The translations under genes and the position numbers were made by a program. DNA of 41,190 nt from Candidatus Butyricicoccus stercorigallinarum (GTDB taxonomy: Bacteria; Bacillota; Clostridia; Oscillospirales; Butyricicoccaceae). The notes under the pieces are model-generated. The model was not told the origin of the DNA, made no database searches, and was given only the letters and a program-made list of their open reading frames with translations. The DNA is taken from the NCBI GenBank assembly GCA_019112985.1, contig DXIG01000048.1, forward strand, positions 1 to 41,190, read 5' to 3'. Below, in pieces: positions 15,804 to 24,050 of the stretch (its first letter is position 1; every line of letters begins with the position of its first letter).

Positions 15804-16499
15804 TTACTCCGCAGAATGCGGTCTGCGTTCGCGCGGCGCGCGGCGATAGCCGCCGCTGCGCGGCGCTCTGGCGCCGCGCTCGAGCGCAACGACGACGCGG
15901 CGGTTCGGCTCCGTGCCGGTGGAATAGGTGGTCACGCCCTTGTAATCCTGAAGCGTCGAATGGATAATGCGGCGCTCGTAGGGATTCATCGGCTCCAGCG
16001 TCATATTCTTGCGGTATTTGAGCACCTTGCCCGCCATTTTGCGCGCCAGGCGCTGCAGGGACTCCTCGCGCTTGGCGCGGTAGCCCTCGGTATCGATGGC
16101 GATGCGGATGTGCTCCTCCTTGCCGCGGTTGATGGTCAGGGAGGTGAGGTACTGAATCGCGTCGAGCGTGTCGCCGCGGCGGCCGATGACCGCGCCCATG
16201 TCCTCTCCGCGGATGTCAAGGATGATCTGTCCGTCCTCGCCCTCCATCGGGAACGCCTCGCCGTTGATGCCCATGCGGGACAGCAGGCCGTCGACAAACG
16301 CCTTGGCCTCGCTGGCCGGGGTGGCCTCCTCATAGGAGATGCGCACACGCGCCGGCGCGGCGCCGATGCCGAAAAATCCGGTCTTTCCCTTGTCCAGAAC
16401 TTCTACGCTGACGCTGTCGCGGTCCATGCCCAGCTCATCCAGCGCCTGCTGAACAGCCTCTTCAATCGTGGAGGCCTGCTTTTCAATAAACTTTGTCAT
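15804..16499 (-). CDS. jag: RNA-binding protein Jag/KhpB
   Basis: 231-residue cytoplasmic RNA-binding protein linked in Firmicutes to control of cell elongation, sporulation and small-RNA networks. Three parts are visible: an N-terminal Jag_N domain (about 1-55, with GKTGFFGIG), a KH domain with the GxxG loop in VIGRRGDTLDAIQYL, and an R3H domain (NPYERRIIHSTLQDYKGVTTYSTG). An Arg-rich tail of about 25 residues follows. It starts 24 nt after yidC ends, the usual arrangement, and the two are surely co-transcribed. Confidence 0.95.
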   Translation of the reverse strand: MTKFIEKQASTIEEAVQQALDELGMDRDSVSVEVLDKGKTGFFGIGAAPARVRISYEEATPASEAKAFVDGLLSRMGINGEAFPMEGEDGQIILDIRGEDMGAVIGRRGDTLDAIQYLTSLTINRGKEEHIRIAIDTEGYRAKREESLQRLARKMAGKVLKYRKNMTLEPMNPYERRIIHSTLQDYKGVTTYSTGTEPNRRVVVALERGARAPRSGGYRRAPRERRPHSAE

Positions 16500-16523
16500 A
16501 AACTTCGCTTACTCCCGTTCTGA

Positions 16524-17642
16524 TTATGATTCGTCGGTATCGACCTGTCGGCCGGCTCTGCGGGCGGCTTCCTTCTCCGCCTTGATCTGCGCGGCACGGG
16601 CAGCAGTTTCCTTTTCCTTCAGCCGTTTCTGCTCGGCCTGTCTGGCCTTGAGCTTCTTTTTGGAGACATTTTCCGACTTTGCGCCGAGATACTCGGTCTG
16701 CACGCCGTTTTTCTTTGCCTCCTCCTGCTCCGCGAGTCTGGCCTGATGCGCGGCCTCGCGGCGCTTGCGCTCCTTGGTCTCCTCGTCGTCCTCCGCCTTG
16801 TCGAACTTGACAATATACCAGGTGAGCACAAACTCCTGCACCAGCGAGAAGACGTTGTTGACAATCCAGTACAGACCCATGGACGCCGGCAGCGTGAACG
16901 CAATCCAGACAGACATGAGCGGCATCATGATGAGCATCGTCTTCATCGTGGAATTGAGCTGCGCACTGCCGTTCTGCGCGTTCGGGTTCTGCACCTTCTG
17001 CATCTTCTGCATGACCAGCGAGGACAGCAGCGCCGTCACGCCGGACAGAACCGGGACGAGCCACAGCAGGTTGAGCTCGGTAAACTGCGGAATGGCGGAC
17101 AGGTCAATGCCGAGGAAATTAAAATCAATGCGGCAGAGGCCGTCCGAAGCGAACTGCGACACCGCATCCCAGTTGTCGTTGACATCCTTCGCGAGCTGAA
17201 TCTGCGCGGTGAGCGAAGCGGTGTCGAACGTCTGTCCGAGCGCCTGCGCCACCTTCTCGATGGTGCTGTCCGCCAGACCCATCATGTAGGTCAGCGGCTC
17301 GCGCACCGCGTAATACAGCGCCATCATGATGGGCAGCGTCAGGAAGGTGAGCAGGCAGCTGCCCATCGGGTTGACGCCCTCGCGCTCGTACAGCTTCGAG
17401 ATCTCCTCGTTCATCTTTTCGCGGTTCTGCGCGTAGCGCTTTTGCAGCGCGGCGGACTCCGCCTGCACCAGGTTCATCTTCTTCATGCTCTTCTTCTGCT
17501 TGTACATAAACGGCAGCAGAATGAGCTTGACGAGCAGCGTGAACAGGATCAGCGCGAGGCCGTAATTGCCGACCACCGAAAAGATTCCCATCAAAATCAG
17601 ACCCAGCGGTCTAATCAGAACGATTCCAAAAAAATCTCCCAT
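16524..17642 (-). CDS. yidC: Membrane protein insertase YidC
   Basis: Inserts membrane proteins alone or with SecYEG. It has 372 residues from the ATG at 17642, which has GGAGG five bases upstream. A TTG in frame four codons earlier overlaps that site and is unlikely. Membrane segments are visible at about 10-45, 95-120, 190-215, 235-260 and 265-285, with the conserved hydrophilic groove region including the family-typical NPMGSCLLTFLTLPIMMALYYAVRE. The protein is of the Gram-positive type, without the large periplasmic domain, but has an insertion of about 65 residues between membrane segments 2 and 3. The C-terminal 80 residues are a highly charged Lys/Arg/Glu/Ala-rich tail of the kind that binds ribosomes. 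Confidence 0.95.
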   Translation of the reverse strand: MGDFFGIVLIRPLGLILMGIFSVVGNYGLALILFTLLVKLILLPFMYKQKKSMKKMNLVQAESAALQKRYAQNREKMNEEISKLYEREGVNPMGSCLLTFLTLPIMMALYYAVREPLTYMMGLADSTIEKVAQALGQTFDTASLTAQIQLAKDVNDNWDAVSQFASDGLCRIDFNFLGIDLSAIPQFTELNLLWLVPVLSGVTALLSSLVMQKMQKVQNPNAQNGSAQLNSTMKTMLIMMPLMSVWIAFTLPASMGLYWIVNNVFSLVQEFVLTWYIVKFDKAEDDEETKERKRREAAHQARLAEQEEAKKNGVQTEYLGAKSENVSKKKLKARQAEQKRLKEKETAARAAQIKAEKEAARRAGRQVDTDES

Positions 17643-17675
17643 TTGATCCTCCAAATTGGGTAGTTCATTTTTCCG

Positions 17676-17891
17676 TCAGGGCACCGGATCATACGGATTG
17701 TGGTGCGAAAACGGATGGCAGCGCAGCAGTCGTTTCACTGCGAGCCAGCCCCCGCGGCGCGCGCCGTATTTTTCAATCGCCTCCATCGCATACGCGGAAC
17801 AGGTCGGCGTGTAGCGGCAGCACTGCCTCGTATAGGGTGAAATTGCGGAACGGTAAAAACGAATGCAGGCAAGCATGACACGTTTCATCAT
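17676..17891 (-). CDS. yidD: Membrane protein insertion efficiency factor YidD
   Basis: 71-residue protein with the full family signature: [52 protein letters not shown], given here in abbreviated form as [20 protein letters not shown] and RCHPF. It is an amphipathic, membrane-associated helper of YidC. Start ATG at 17891 overlaps the rnpA stop (ATGATGA), so translation is coupled. The longer open frame upstream is the rnpA region in another frame and is not part of the protein. Confidence 0.95.
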   Translation of the reverse strand: MMKRVMLACIRFYRSAISPYTRQCCRYTPTCSAYAMEAIEKYGARRGGWLAVKRLLRCHPFSHHNPYDPVP

Positions 17892-18235
17892 GACGGTTTT
17901 CCTTCTTTCGTCCTCAGCCCCAACTGCCCCACGCAGCGCAAAAACGCGCGCTCCATGTGCGCATACGACGCTGTGACGGCGCGGCTGCGCGCGACGACCA
18001 CCAGATCCGTGTTGGGGCGAATTTCGTGCTTGTGCAGGCGGTAAATTTCCCGAATGACGCGCTTGATCCGGTTGCGCTTGACCGCGCCGCCGAGTTTCAC
18101 GCTCACCGTGATGCCCAGCCGCCCCGCGCCGTACCGGTTGTGCAGCGCATAGACCGCCAGGCAGTCGGAGGCCGCAGAACGCCCTCTGGTGTACAGCCTG
18201 CGAAAATCGCGGTTTTCCTTTAAGGTGTTTTTCAT
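17888..18235 (-). CDS. rnpA: Ribonuclease P protein component
   Basis: Protein subunit that helps the RNase P RNA trim the 5' ends of pre-tRNAs. It has 115 residues from the ATG at 18235 (AGAGGAAG seven bases upstream). The central RNR-type signature is seen in [27 protein letters not shown], and the substrate-groove [10 protein letters not shown] lies near the N-terminus. In most bacteria rnpA follows rpmH within tens of bases. Here 670 bp of repeat-rich DNA separate them, so rnpA may need its own promoter. I could not find a convincing one. Confidence 0.96.
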   Translation of the reverse strand: MKNTLKENRDFRRLYTRGRSAASDCLAVYALHNRYGAGRLGITVSVKLGGAVKRNRIKRVIREIYRLHKHEIRPNTDLVVVARSRAVTASYAHMERAFLRCVGQLGLRTKEGKPS

Positions 18236-18455
18236 CGCCCGACTTCCTCTTTTGTTGTTCCGTACTGATCGGGACATGCCTGGTTCCGCCTGATGGTACG
18301 CGCACGCGCGGAACCGGGCTTTTTTTTCCGTCCCCCTCCGGCTCATCCTTTTCCTGCCGGAGCTGACAGCCGCCTATCTTTCCGGCGGACGGCCGTCCGA
18401 ATTGTAATTACGCCGTTCTGTTATACTCTTGGGATACCTCCCGATATAACAGAAA

Positions 18456-18474
18456 TGGACCGCCGAGCGGTCCA
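18456..18474 (-). terminator. Perfect 8-bp hairpin between rpmH and rnpA
   Basis: TGGACCGC, a three-base loop, then GCGGTCCA, with TTTCTGTTAT after it when read leftward. It would terminate readthrough from rpmH. A 14-nt perfect palindrome (CGGACGGCCGTCCG) lies further on at 18386-18399. The rest of 18236-18480 holds no gene. Confidence 0.5.
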
Positions 18475-18487
18475 TGATCTGTCTCTT

Positions 18488-18904
18488 TCCAACTCCCCGG
18501 CGCGCGGCCAGAGAGCAGCTGTCCGTCTGCGGCGCGCGGGCGCGCGTTGCTGCGCACAGTCCGCCGCCCTTTTGGGGCACGGCACGCGCCGGACAGCTTG
18601 TTTCGTCCACGTCTTTCCCGGAAAAGCAAAGCACCCATTCTTATCCTATCCCAACGATGGGATACAAACGGACAAACGAGGATTTCCCCAGCTCGTCCGC
18701 TGCGCGGGAGCGCGCCGAATGGTCTTCTTTTGCCTGCTTTTCTCTTCCGAAAAACAGAGCACCCCATTTCTTCCGCCATATCCCAAACTATGCGGGACAC
18801 GGGCGGACAGACGGACCGCTTCGTCCGGCTGTTCCGCTGCGCGCGGGAGCGCGCCGAATGGGTTTTCTTTTGTCTACTTTTCTTTTCCCAAAAAAGAAAA
18901 GTAG
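18488..18904 (-). repeat. Tandem ~139-bp repeat array (element A) after rpmH
   Basis: Two clear units and one degenerate unit, oriented leftward like rpmH. GCGGGAGCGCGCCGAAT occurs identically at 18704-18720 and 18843-18859, exactly 139 bp apart. Each unit also carries a GAGCACCCCAT-type segment, starting near 18627 and 18765. The array begins with hairpin CTACTTTTCTTTT/AAAAGAAAAGTAG (18874-18904) right after the rpmH stop. The same element, reverse-complemented, lies after iscU at 34759-35220. Open frames through it are not considered genes. Confidence 0.85.
18874..18904 (-). terminator. Hairpin directly after the rpmH stop codon
   Basis: A 13-bp perfect stem with loop CCCAA, one base past the stop codon at 18906. 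The stem is A/T-rich and no separate T-run follows on the leftward strand, so it may attenuate or protect the 3' end rather than fully terminate. Confidence 0.6.
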
Positions 18905-18905
18905 A

Positions 18906-19040
18906 TCAGTGGGTCAGGCGCTTGCGGCCGCGGGAACGACGACGCGCGAGAACCTTTCTGCCATTGGCCGTTGCCATTCTCTTGCGGAAGCCATGCACCT
19001 TGCTGCGCTGGCGCTTCTTCGGCTGATACGTTCTTAACAT
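18906..19040 (-). CDS. rpmH: 50S ribosomal protein L34
   Basis: 44 residues beginning [21 protein letters not shown] and ending [11 protein letters not shown], the classic L34 sequence at the classic length. It is short, very basic and unmistakable. GGAGG lies 9 nt upstream of the ATG at 19040. It is the first gene of the leftward block and diverges from dnaA, as in almost all Firmicutes. Its own strong promoter is seen at 19094-19123. Confidence 0.98.
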   Translation of the reverse strand: MLRTYQPKKRQRSKVHGFRKRMATANGRKVLARRRSRGRKRLTH

Positions 19041-19093
19041 GTGTCTGCACCTCCATTTACAATCAAAGTCTCAAGCGTGCGTGTACGAAATAC

Positions 19094-19123
19094 ATTATAA
19101 GCAAACATTCGGGACATTGTCAA
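19094..19123 (-). promoter_or_regulatory. Strong sigma-A promoter of rpmH
   Basis: Read leftward: perfect TTGACA (19123-19118), an 18-nt spacer, perfect TATAAT (19099-19094), about 55 nt before the rpmH start. Confidence 0.9.
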
Positions 19124-19185
19124 TCATTATTTCCGCAAAAGCTGCGGTTTTTCCGGTCGTCTGCCGACATTTTCGCAGTTTTCCC

Positions 19186-19215
19186 TGTGGATGTTGTGGA
19201 AAACTCTGTGGACAC
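19186..19215. promoter_or_regulatory. DnaA boxes upstream of dnaA (left part of origin)
   Basis: Three tightly spaced sites on the minus strand: TGTGGATGT (19186-19194), TGTGGAAAA (19195-19203, a perfect TTTTCCACA box) and TGTGGACAC (19207-19215). They lie between the rpmH and dnaA promoters. Confidence 0.85.
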
Positions 19216-19237
19216 GGTGGAAATTTGGTGGTATTAT
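19209..19237 (+). promoter_or_regulatory. dnaA promoter overlapping a DnaA box
   Basis: TGGACA (19209-19214), a 17-nt spacer and TATTAT (19232-19237). The -35 lies inside the DnaA box at 19207-19215, which suggests autorepression by DnaA. Confidence 0.65.
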
Positions 19238-19322
19238 ATAGATTGTATTGGTATCCGCACACGCCGGACACCCGTTCCAACCACTCTATCATCCCGATTC
19301 TCTGGAGGGGGATTGCCACAAT

Positions 19323-20609
19323 ATGAACACACCTGCCGACATCTGGAAGGTTCTGATGACGCTGCTGGAAAAACGGCTCCAGCCGGTGACCATCGACGCC
19401 TGGTTTGACGACCTGACCGCCGTCGAATTCAAAGACGACACGCTGCTTCTGCACACGCCGGACAAATTCAAAAAGGAAATCATCGACCAGCGCTACCTCT
19501 TAATCATCAAAGACGCGCTGCGCGACCTGTTTTCCGCCGATATCGACGTCATCATCACGACGGGCGAGACGCCCGCGCCGATCGCGAACAGCAGCTACTC
19601 AGAGGACGAATACACCTTCGAACAGTTCATCGTCGGTTCGTCCAACAAATTCGCGCACGCCGCCGCCACCGCCGTCGCCAATAACCCGGCCAAAAACTAC
19701 AATCCACTGTTCATCTACGGCCAGTCCGGCCTGGGCAAAACACACCTGCTGTACGCCATCGCCTCCGTCGTGCGCCGCGACCACCCATCGTTCCGCATCG
19801 TCTACATCAAAGGCGAAGACTTCACCAACGAGCTCATCAACGCCATCGGCGAAGGCCAGGTCCAGGAATTCCGCGACAAATACCGCCTCGCCGACCTGTT
19901 CCTCGTGGACGACATCCAGTTCGTCGCAGGCAAGGACCGCACGCAGGAGGAATTTTTCCACACGTTCAACGCGCTGTACGAAGCCCATAAACAGATCGTC
20001 CTCACCTCCGACCGTCCGCCCAAGGAAATCCACACGCTGGAAGACCGCTTAAAGACCCGCTTTGAATGGGGCCTGCTGGCAGACATCCAGCCGCCGGACT
20101 ACGAGACGCGCATGGCCATCATCCACGTCAAGGCGGATTCGCTCGGCGTCTTTTTGCCGGATGCCGTCGTCGACTACATCGCCAAAACCATCACCTCCAA
20201 CGTGCGTCAGTTGGAGGGCACCGTCAAAAAAATCAAGGCGCTGCACGACCTGATGGAGCGCGACATCGACCTCGACCTGGCCAAGGAGGCCGTCACCGAC
20301 ATCTTTAAGGAAAACCCCGGCCTCAACCCCACGCCCGACATGATTATCCGCGAGGTCTCTCGCTATTACTCCATCCCCGTCGAGAAATTGCAGGGCAGCG
20401 GCCGCTCCAAGGACATGGTTCTGCCGCGCCAGGTCGCCATGTACCTCGTGCGCGAAATGACCGACTATTCGCTCCCCGAAATCGGCAAGGTGTTCTCGCG
20501 CGACCACACCACCGTGCTGCACTCAATCAACAAAATCGAACACTACCTCAAGGAAACCAGCCAAATGGACAACATCATCAAAACACTCAAGGCCAACATC
20601 CGCGGCTGA
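19323..20609 (+). CDS. dnaA: Chromosomal replication initiator protein DnaA
   Basis: AAA+ ATPase that binds DnaA boxes and melts the origin. It has 428 residues from the ATG at 19323, with GGAGGGGG upstream. The frame is open for 25 more codons, but those lack a binding site and family similarity. Domain I (1-80) begins ADIWKVLMTLLEKRL. The domain II linker is very short (about 80-95). Domain III holds Walker A GQSGLGKT (133-140) and Walker B LVDDIQF (194-200). Domain IV ends with SRDHTTVLHSI (from about 392), the box-reading helix. All key residues are present. Boxes flank the gene on both sides. Confidence 0.98.
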   Translation: MNTPADIWKVLMTLLEKRLQPVTIDAWFDDLTAVEFKDDTLLLHTPDKFKKEIIDQRYLLIIKDALRDLFSADIDVIITTGETPAPIANSSYSEDEYTFEQFIVGSSNKFAHAAATAVANNPAKNYNPLFIYGQSGLGKTHLLYAIASVVRRDHPSFRIVYIKGEDFTNELINAIGEGQVQEFRDKYRLADLFLVDDIQFVAGKDRTQEEFFHTFNALYEAHKQIVLTSDRPPKEIHTLEDRLKTRFEWGLLADIQPPDYETRMAIIHVKADSLGVFLPDAVVDYIAKTITSNVRQLEGTVKKIKALHDLMERDIDLDLAKEAVTDIFKENPGLNPTPDMIIREVSRYYSIPVEKLQGSGRSKDMVLPRQVAMYLVREMTDYSLPEIGKVFSRDHTTVLHSINKIEHYLKETSQMDNIIKTLKANIRG

Positions 20610-20978
20610 TCGCACGCCGCATATTCTCCGTATATTTATTCACTCCCCCGCGCAATCTTCCGGCGGAAATCCTTCATTTTCTTCCACAGTTTCCTGTGCA
20701 CTGTGGATGCCCGGCCTGTGGAAAACCAAATCCGCCGCAACTTTCCCACATTTGCCCCCGATTTTTCCACAGCCCCCTGAGGACGCCAAAACGCCCGTCC
20801 GATGGGCACTTTGGCACCCTTTCCACAGTTTCCCCCTCTCTACTACTATTACTAAAAATATACTATCTATATTCTATAAATATCCGCTCTCCCGCACATA
20901 CGTCTGACGTCCCCAGCCAAACCAAGGTCATCAGACAACTTGCAAATTCATTCACTCTCTGTTCAAGGAGGCATTCCC
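20610..20978. other. Origin of replication, dnaA-dnaN part with DnaA-trio element
   Basis: DnaA boxes of varying strength: TCTTCCACA (20680-20688), TTTTCCACA on the minus strand (20725-20717), TTTTCCACA (20763-20771) and CTTTCCACA (20819-20827). The last is followed by a short pyrimidine/GC run and then CTA CTA CTA TTA CTA (20840-20854), the complement of the DnaA-trio motif. An A/T-rich stretch continues to about 20885. The box, GC spacer, trio and AT-rich order is the basal unwinding system described for B. subtilis. The dnaN leader occupies the remainder. Confidence 0.9.
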
Positions 20979-22094
20979 ATGCAATTCTCATGTGAAAAAT
21001 CCACGCTGCTGGAAGCGATTACCACCGCCTCGCGCGCGGTCAGCAGCAAAAGCTCGATCGCACTGCTGGAAGGTCTGCTGCTCAGCGCAGAGGCAGACGG
21101 ACGTCTGACGCTGTGCGGCTACAACCTCTCGATGGGCATCCGCGCCGGCTTTGACGCGATGGTCACCGAGCCGGGCTCGGCGGTGCTCAACGCGCGCCTG
21201 CTCGGCGACATCATCCGCAAGCTGCCGGACGACACGGTTTTCCTCGAAACGGGTGACAACCTGCTCACGACGATCCGCTGCGGCAAGGCGGTGTTCAACC
21301 TCGTGGCGTCTGACGCCGCGGAGTTCCCGCAGCTGCCGGAGGTGGAGACGGGCACCGCGCCGGTCTCGCTGCCGCAGCAGATGCTCAAATCGATGATCGC
21401 GCAGACCATCTTCGCGGTCTCGGACAACGAGACCAAGCCGGTGCTGACCGGCTGCCTGTTTGAATTGGAACACCAGCAGCTCAACGTCGTCGCGGTGGAC
21501 GGATACCGCCTGAGCGTGCGCCGCGAGAAGCTGGACACGCCGGACGAGCGCAGCACGCGCTTCGTCGTGCCGGGCGCGGCCCTGCGCGAGGTGGAGCGCA
21601 TCGTCGGCGAGACGGACGATCCGGTGGACATCTACCCCGACGCGCGCCACATCCTGTTCCGCGTCGGCGACACCGTGCTCATCACACGCCTGCTGGAGGG
21701 CGAGTTCCTCAACTACCGCGCGGCGATTCCGACAGACGCGGCCGCTGTCATCACCGCGGACGTCCGACAGCTGATCACGAGCATCGAGCGCGTGTCGCTT
21801 CTCGTCTCGCAGAAGCTCAAAAACCCGGTGCGCATGGAATTTGACGGCGATCTGCTCAAGCTGAGCTGCATCACCGCCATCGGCAAGTCGTATGACGAAT
21901 ACCAGTACAGCGGCGCGGTGGAGCATCTGGAAATCGGCTTCAACAACCGCTATCTGCTGGACGCGCTGCGCGCCTGCCCGAGCGACAGCGTGCGCATCTC
22001 GCTCAAGGGCAGCCTGAACCCGATCGTCTTTACGCCGGAGGAGGGCGACGCCTTCACCTATCTGGTGCTGCCGGTGCGCCTGAAGGCGGAATAA
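20979..22094 (+). CDS. dnaN: DNA polymerase III sliding clamp (beta subunit)
   Basis: Ring-shaped clamp that tethers the replicative polymerase and many repair proteins to DNA. It has 371 residues from the ATG at 20979, which has AAGGAGG seven bases upstream. The open frame extends 13 codons further without a binding site. Three clamp domains of about 120 residues are seen. The C-terminal FTPEEGDAFTYLVLPVRL matches the hydrophobic pocket region that binds clamp-loading peptides. The gene order dnaA-dnaN-yaaA-recF is standard for Firmicutes. Confidence 0.98.
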   Translation: MQFSCEKSTLLEAITTASRAVSSKSSIALLEGLLLSAEADGRLTLCGYNLSMGIRAGFDAMVTEPGSAVLNARLLGDIIRKLPDDTVFLETGDNLLTTIRCGKAVFNLVASDAAEFPQLPEVETGTAPVSLPQQMLKSMIAQTIFAVSDNETKPVLTGCLFELEHQQLNVVAVDGYRLSVRREKLDTPDERSTRFVVPGAALREVERIVGETDDPVDIYPDARHILFRVGDTVLITRLLEGEFLNYRAAIPTDAAAVITADVRQLITSIERVSLLVSQKLKNPVRMEFDGDLLKLSCITAIGKSYDEYQYSGAVEHLEIGFNNRYLLDALRACPSDSVRISLKGSLNPIVFTPEEGDAFTYLVLPVRLKAE

Positions 22095-22138
22095 CCCGAC
22101 TTTTTCCCCAACAAGCAAAAAAAACGCGAGGAATACGC

Positions 22139-22351
22139 ATGGAAACCATCATCACCATCACAACGGAACACATCAAGGCGGACGCCTTTTTGAAATTTGC
22201 GGGTGTGTGCGCCACTGGCGGACAGGCCAAGTGGATGATCGAGGAGGGGCTGGTCTCGGTCAACGGCGCAGTCTGCACCCAGCGCGGCAAGAAGCTGCGG
22301 CGCGGCGACAAAATTTCCGTCGTCGGCGGGGCGCAGTTCGTGATCGCATGA
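22139..22351 (+). CDS. yaaA: S4-domain RNA-binding protein YaaA
   Basis: 70-residue protein consisting of one S4 domain: an N-terminal strand, then FLKFAGVCATGGQAKWMIEEGLVSVNGAVCTQRGKKLRRGDKI, quoted here by its key parts GGQAKWMIEEG and RGKKLRRGD. Homologues at this position (between dnaN and recF) are linked to ribosome assembly. GAGGAA lies upstream of the start. Its TGA overlaps the ATG of recF by four bases, so recF translation is coupled to it. Confidence 0.93.
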   Translation: METIITITTEHIKADAFLKFAGVCATGGQAKWMIEEGLVSVNGAVCTQRGKKLRRGDKISVVGGAQFVIA

Positions 22352-23460
22352 ACATCGAGCGCCTGATGCTGCGCGATTTCCGCAACTACGAACAGGCGGA
22401 GCTGGCGCTCGCGCCCGGCGTCAACGTCTTCTGCGGCGAAAACGCGCAGGGAAAAACCAACATTTTGGAATCGGTCGGCCTGCTGTCCGCGATGCGGCTG
22501 TTCCGCTCCGCGCAAAAGCGCGACGCGATCCGCTTCGGCGCGCCGCAGGCGGAGGCAGAGGCGGAGTTTTGGGCGGAAAAGCGGCGCATGCACGTGCGCG
22601 CGGTCATCCCGTCGAGCGGACGCATGCAGCTGACGGTCAACGGCGTGCGGCAGAAGCGGCTGTCGGACGGCGCGGGTCTGCTGCGCTCGGTGCTGTTCTG
22701 TCCGGAGGACCTGACGCTCGTGCGCGAGGGCGCGGCGGCGCGGCGGCGGTTTGTCGACGTCGCGCTCAGCCAGCTGCGGCCGAACTACGCGCGCTGTCTG
22801 ACGGAATACGCGCGGCTGCACGAGAGCAAGCTGCGCATTTTGCGCGACGCGGAGGAAAAGCCGTCGCTGCTCGACGCGCTCGACGATTTTTCGCTGCGCA
22901 TGTCCATGGTGGGCGGACACATCGTGCGCTACCGCGCCTACTATGTGCGCGCGCTGATGCAGCGGGCGCGCGTCATCCACGCGGCCATCTCCGGCCGGGA
23001 CGAGGCGCTGGACTGCGATTACCGCACGGTGTCGAGCGTGACCGACCCGTTCGCTTCGGCGAAGGACATCGGCGCGCAGCTGTGGGCGCACGCCTGCGCG
23101 CACCGCGCGGCGGAGCTGGCGGCCAAAAGCTGCCTGTCCGGCCCGCACCGGGACGATCTGGCGCTGACCATCGGCGGGCAGAGCGCCAAGGCGTTCGCCT
23201 CACAGGGGCAGGTGCGCACCTGCGCGCTGTCGCTCAAGCTGGCGGAGCGCGATCTGTTTTTTGACGACAGCGGGGAATACCCCGTGCTGCTGCTCGACGA
23301 TGTGCTCAGCGAGCTGGACGGGCGGCGGCAGGACTTTGTGCTCAACCGCATCGAGAGCGGACAGGTGCTCATCACGTGCTGCGAGCCGGAAAAGCTCGCG
23401 CAGGTGCGCGGCGGGCGGCTGTTCACCGTGCAGGGCGGCACGGTGCGCGCGTGCGGCTGA
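22348..23460 (+). CDS. recF: DNA replication and repair protein RecF
   Basis: SMC-like ATPase that helps load RecA at single-strand gaps together with RecO and RecR. It has 370 residues from the ATG at 22348, which overlaps the yaaA stop. Walker A GENAQGKT (residues 31-38), the ABC signature LSGPHRDDL and Walker B VLLLDDVLSELD are all intact. The N-terminal MNIERLMLRDFRNYEQAEL is typical. Two hairpins follow the gene, so the dnaN-recF transcript probably ends here, although dnaA may also feed into it. Confidence 0.97.
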   Translation: MNIERLMLRDFRNYEQAELALAPGVNVFCGENAQGKTNILESVGLLSAMRLFRSAQKRDAIRFGAPQAEAEAEFWAEKRRMHVRAVIPSSGRMQLTVNGVRQKRLSDGAGLLRSVLFCPEDLTLVREGAAARRRFVDVALSQLRPNYARCLTEYARLHESKLRILRDAEEKPSLLDALDDFSLRMSMVGGHIVRYRAYYVRALMQRARVIHAAISGRDEALDCDYRTVSSVTDPFASAKDIGAQLWAHACAHRAAELAAKSCLSGPHRDDLALTIGGQSAKAFASQGQVRTCALSLKLAERDLFFDDSGEYPVLLLDDVLSELDGRRQDFVLNRIESGQVLITCCEPEKLAQVRGGRLFTVQGGTVRACG

Positions 23461-23469
23461 GCGGTACCT

Positions 23470-23506
23470 GTTCCGGCGCACAGACCGCCGGAACAGACGA
23501 TTTTTC
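23470..23506 (+). terminator. Terminator after recF
   Basis: GTTCCGGCG (23470-23478) pairs with CGCCGGAAC (23486-23494), then AGACGATTTTTC. It starts 10 nt after the recF stop. The 329-bp gap to remB also contains GCCGCC/GGCGGC (23510-23525), similar to hairpin H1 of element B. Confidence 0.75.
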
Positions 23507-23578
23507 TTGCCGCCTGTGGGCGGCAAAGCGCGGCCGGGCGCGGCTTTCGCACCGGGCGCATGGCGTTTTCATCCTCTG

Positions 23579-23606
23579 ACAGGCGGCAGGTTGCCGCCTG
23601 TTTCGT
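23579..23606 (+). terminator. Second hairpin downstream of recF
   Basis: ACAGGCGGCA, loop, then GCCGCCTGT, with TTCGTCATTTTTC after it. It is a second chance at termination before the remB promoter. Confidence 0.65.
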
Positions 23607-23729
23607 CATTTTTCCTGCTTTTTCCTGCCCGCGGGCGCGCGGGCGGCGCATTGTATGCAAAAAAGTAAGGAAAAAATGGCGAATCACTGAAAAATATTTG
23701 CAAAAACACGTGCAAAACTTCGCAAAAAG

Positions 23730-23738
23730 TGCTATAAT
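23730..23738 (+). promoter_or_regulatory. Extended -10 promoter of remB
   Basis: TGC followed by a perfect TATAAT (23733-23738), preceded by A-rich sequence. The start codon is 52 nt further on. Confidence 0.7.
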
Positions 23739-23789
23739 AGAAAACGAGGCGGGCGCCTGGCGCGCGCGCCGGAGGGAGGCGGTTTTTTC

Positions 23790-24050
23790 ATGTATCTTCA
23801 TCTCGGCCAGGACGTCGTCGTCCCCGCCGATTCCATTCTGGGGATCTACGACATGGACACCGCGACCTGGTCCAGGCACACGCGCGCGTTTCTGTCCGCC
23901 ATGGAGCGGCGCGGGCGCGTCATCGCGCTGTTTGACGATCTGCCCAAGTCGTGCATCCTGTGCGAGGAGGGCGGGGAACCGGCGCTGTACCTCTCCCAGC
24001 TTTCCACTGCCACGCTGCTCAGGCGCAGCGGGCAGACCATACCGGACTGA
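23790..24050 (+). CDS. remB: Extracellular matrix regulator RemB (DUF370)
   Basis: 86-residue DNA-binding-type protein of the DUF370 (RemA/RemB) family. MYLHLGQDVVVPADSILGIYDMDT is the family N-terminus, with the ...SRHTRAFL segment next. In B. subtilis the RemA paralogue activates biofilm-matrix and osmoprotection genes, and the RemB gene (yaaB) lies at exactly this position between recF and gyrB. GGAGG lies 13 nt before the ATG. The last codons and stop are part of a terminator hairpin. Confidence 0.92.
   Translation: MYLHLGQDVVVPADSILGIYDMDTATWSRHTRAFLSAMERRGRVIALFDDLPKSCILCEEGGEPALYLSQLSTATLLRRSGQTIPD

Noticed and set aside
18488..18904. CRISPR array as an explanation for the regular repeats
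   Set aside because: Units are about 139 bp and contiguous. There is no short-repeat/unique-spacer alternation and no cas gene nearby.
18293..19037. Rightward and leftward open frames of 86-203 codons across the rpmH-rnpA gap
   Set aside because: They translate the repeat array. Frames are not kept between units, and there are no sensible start signals.
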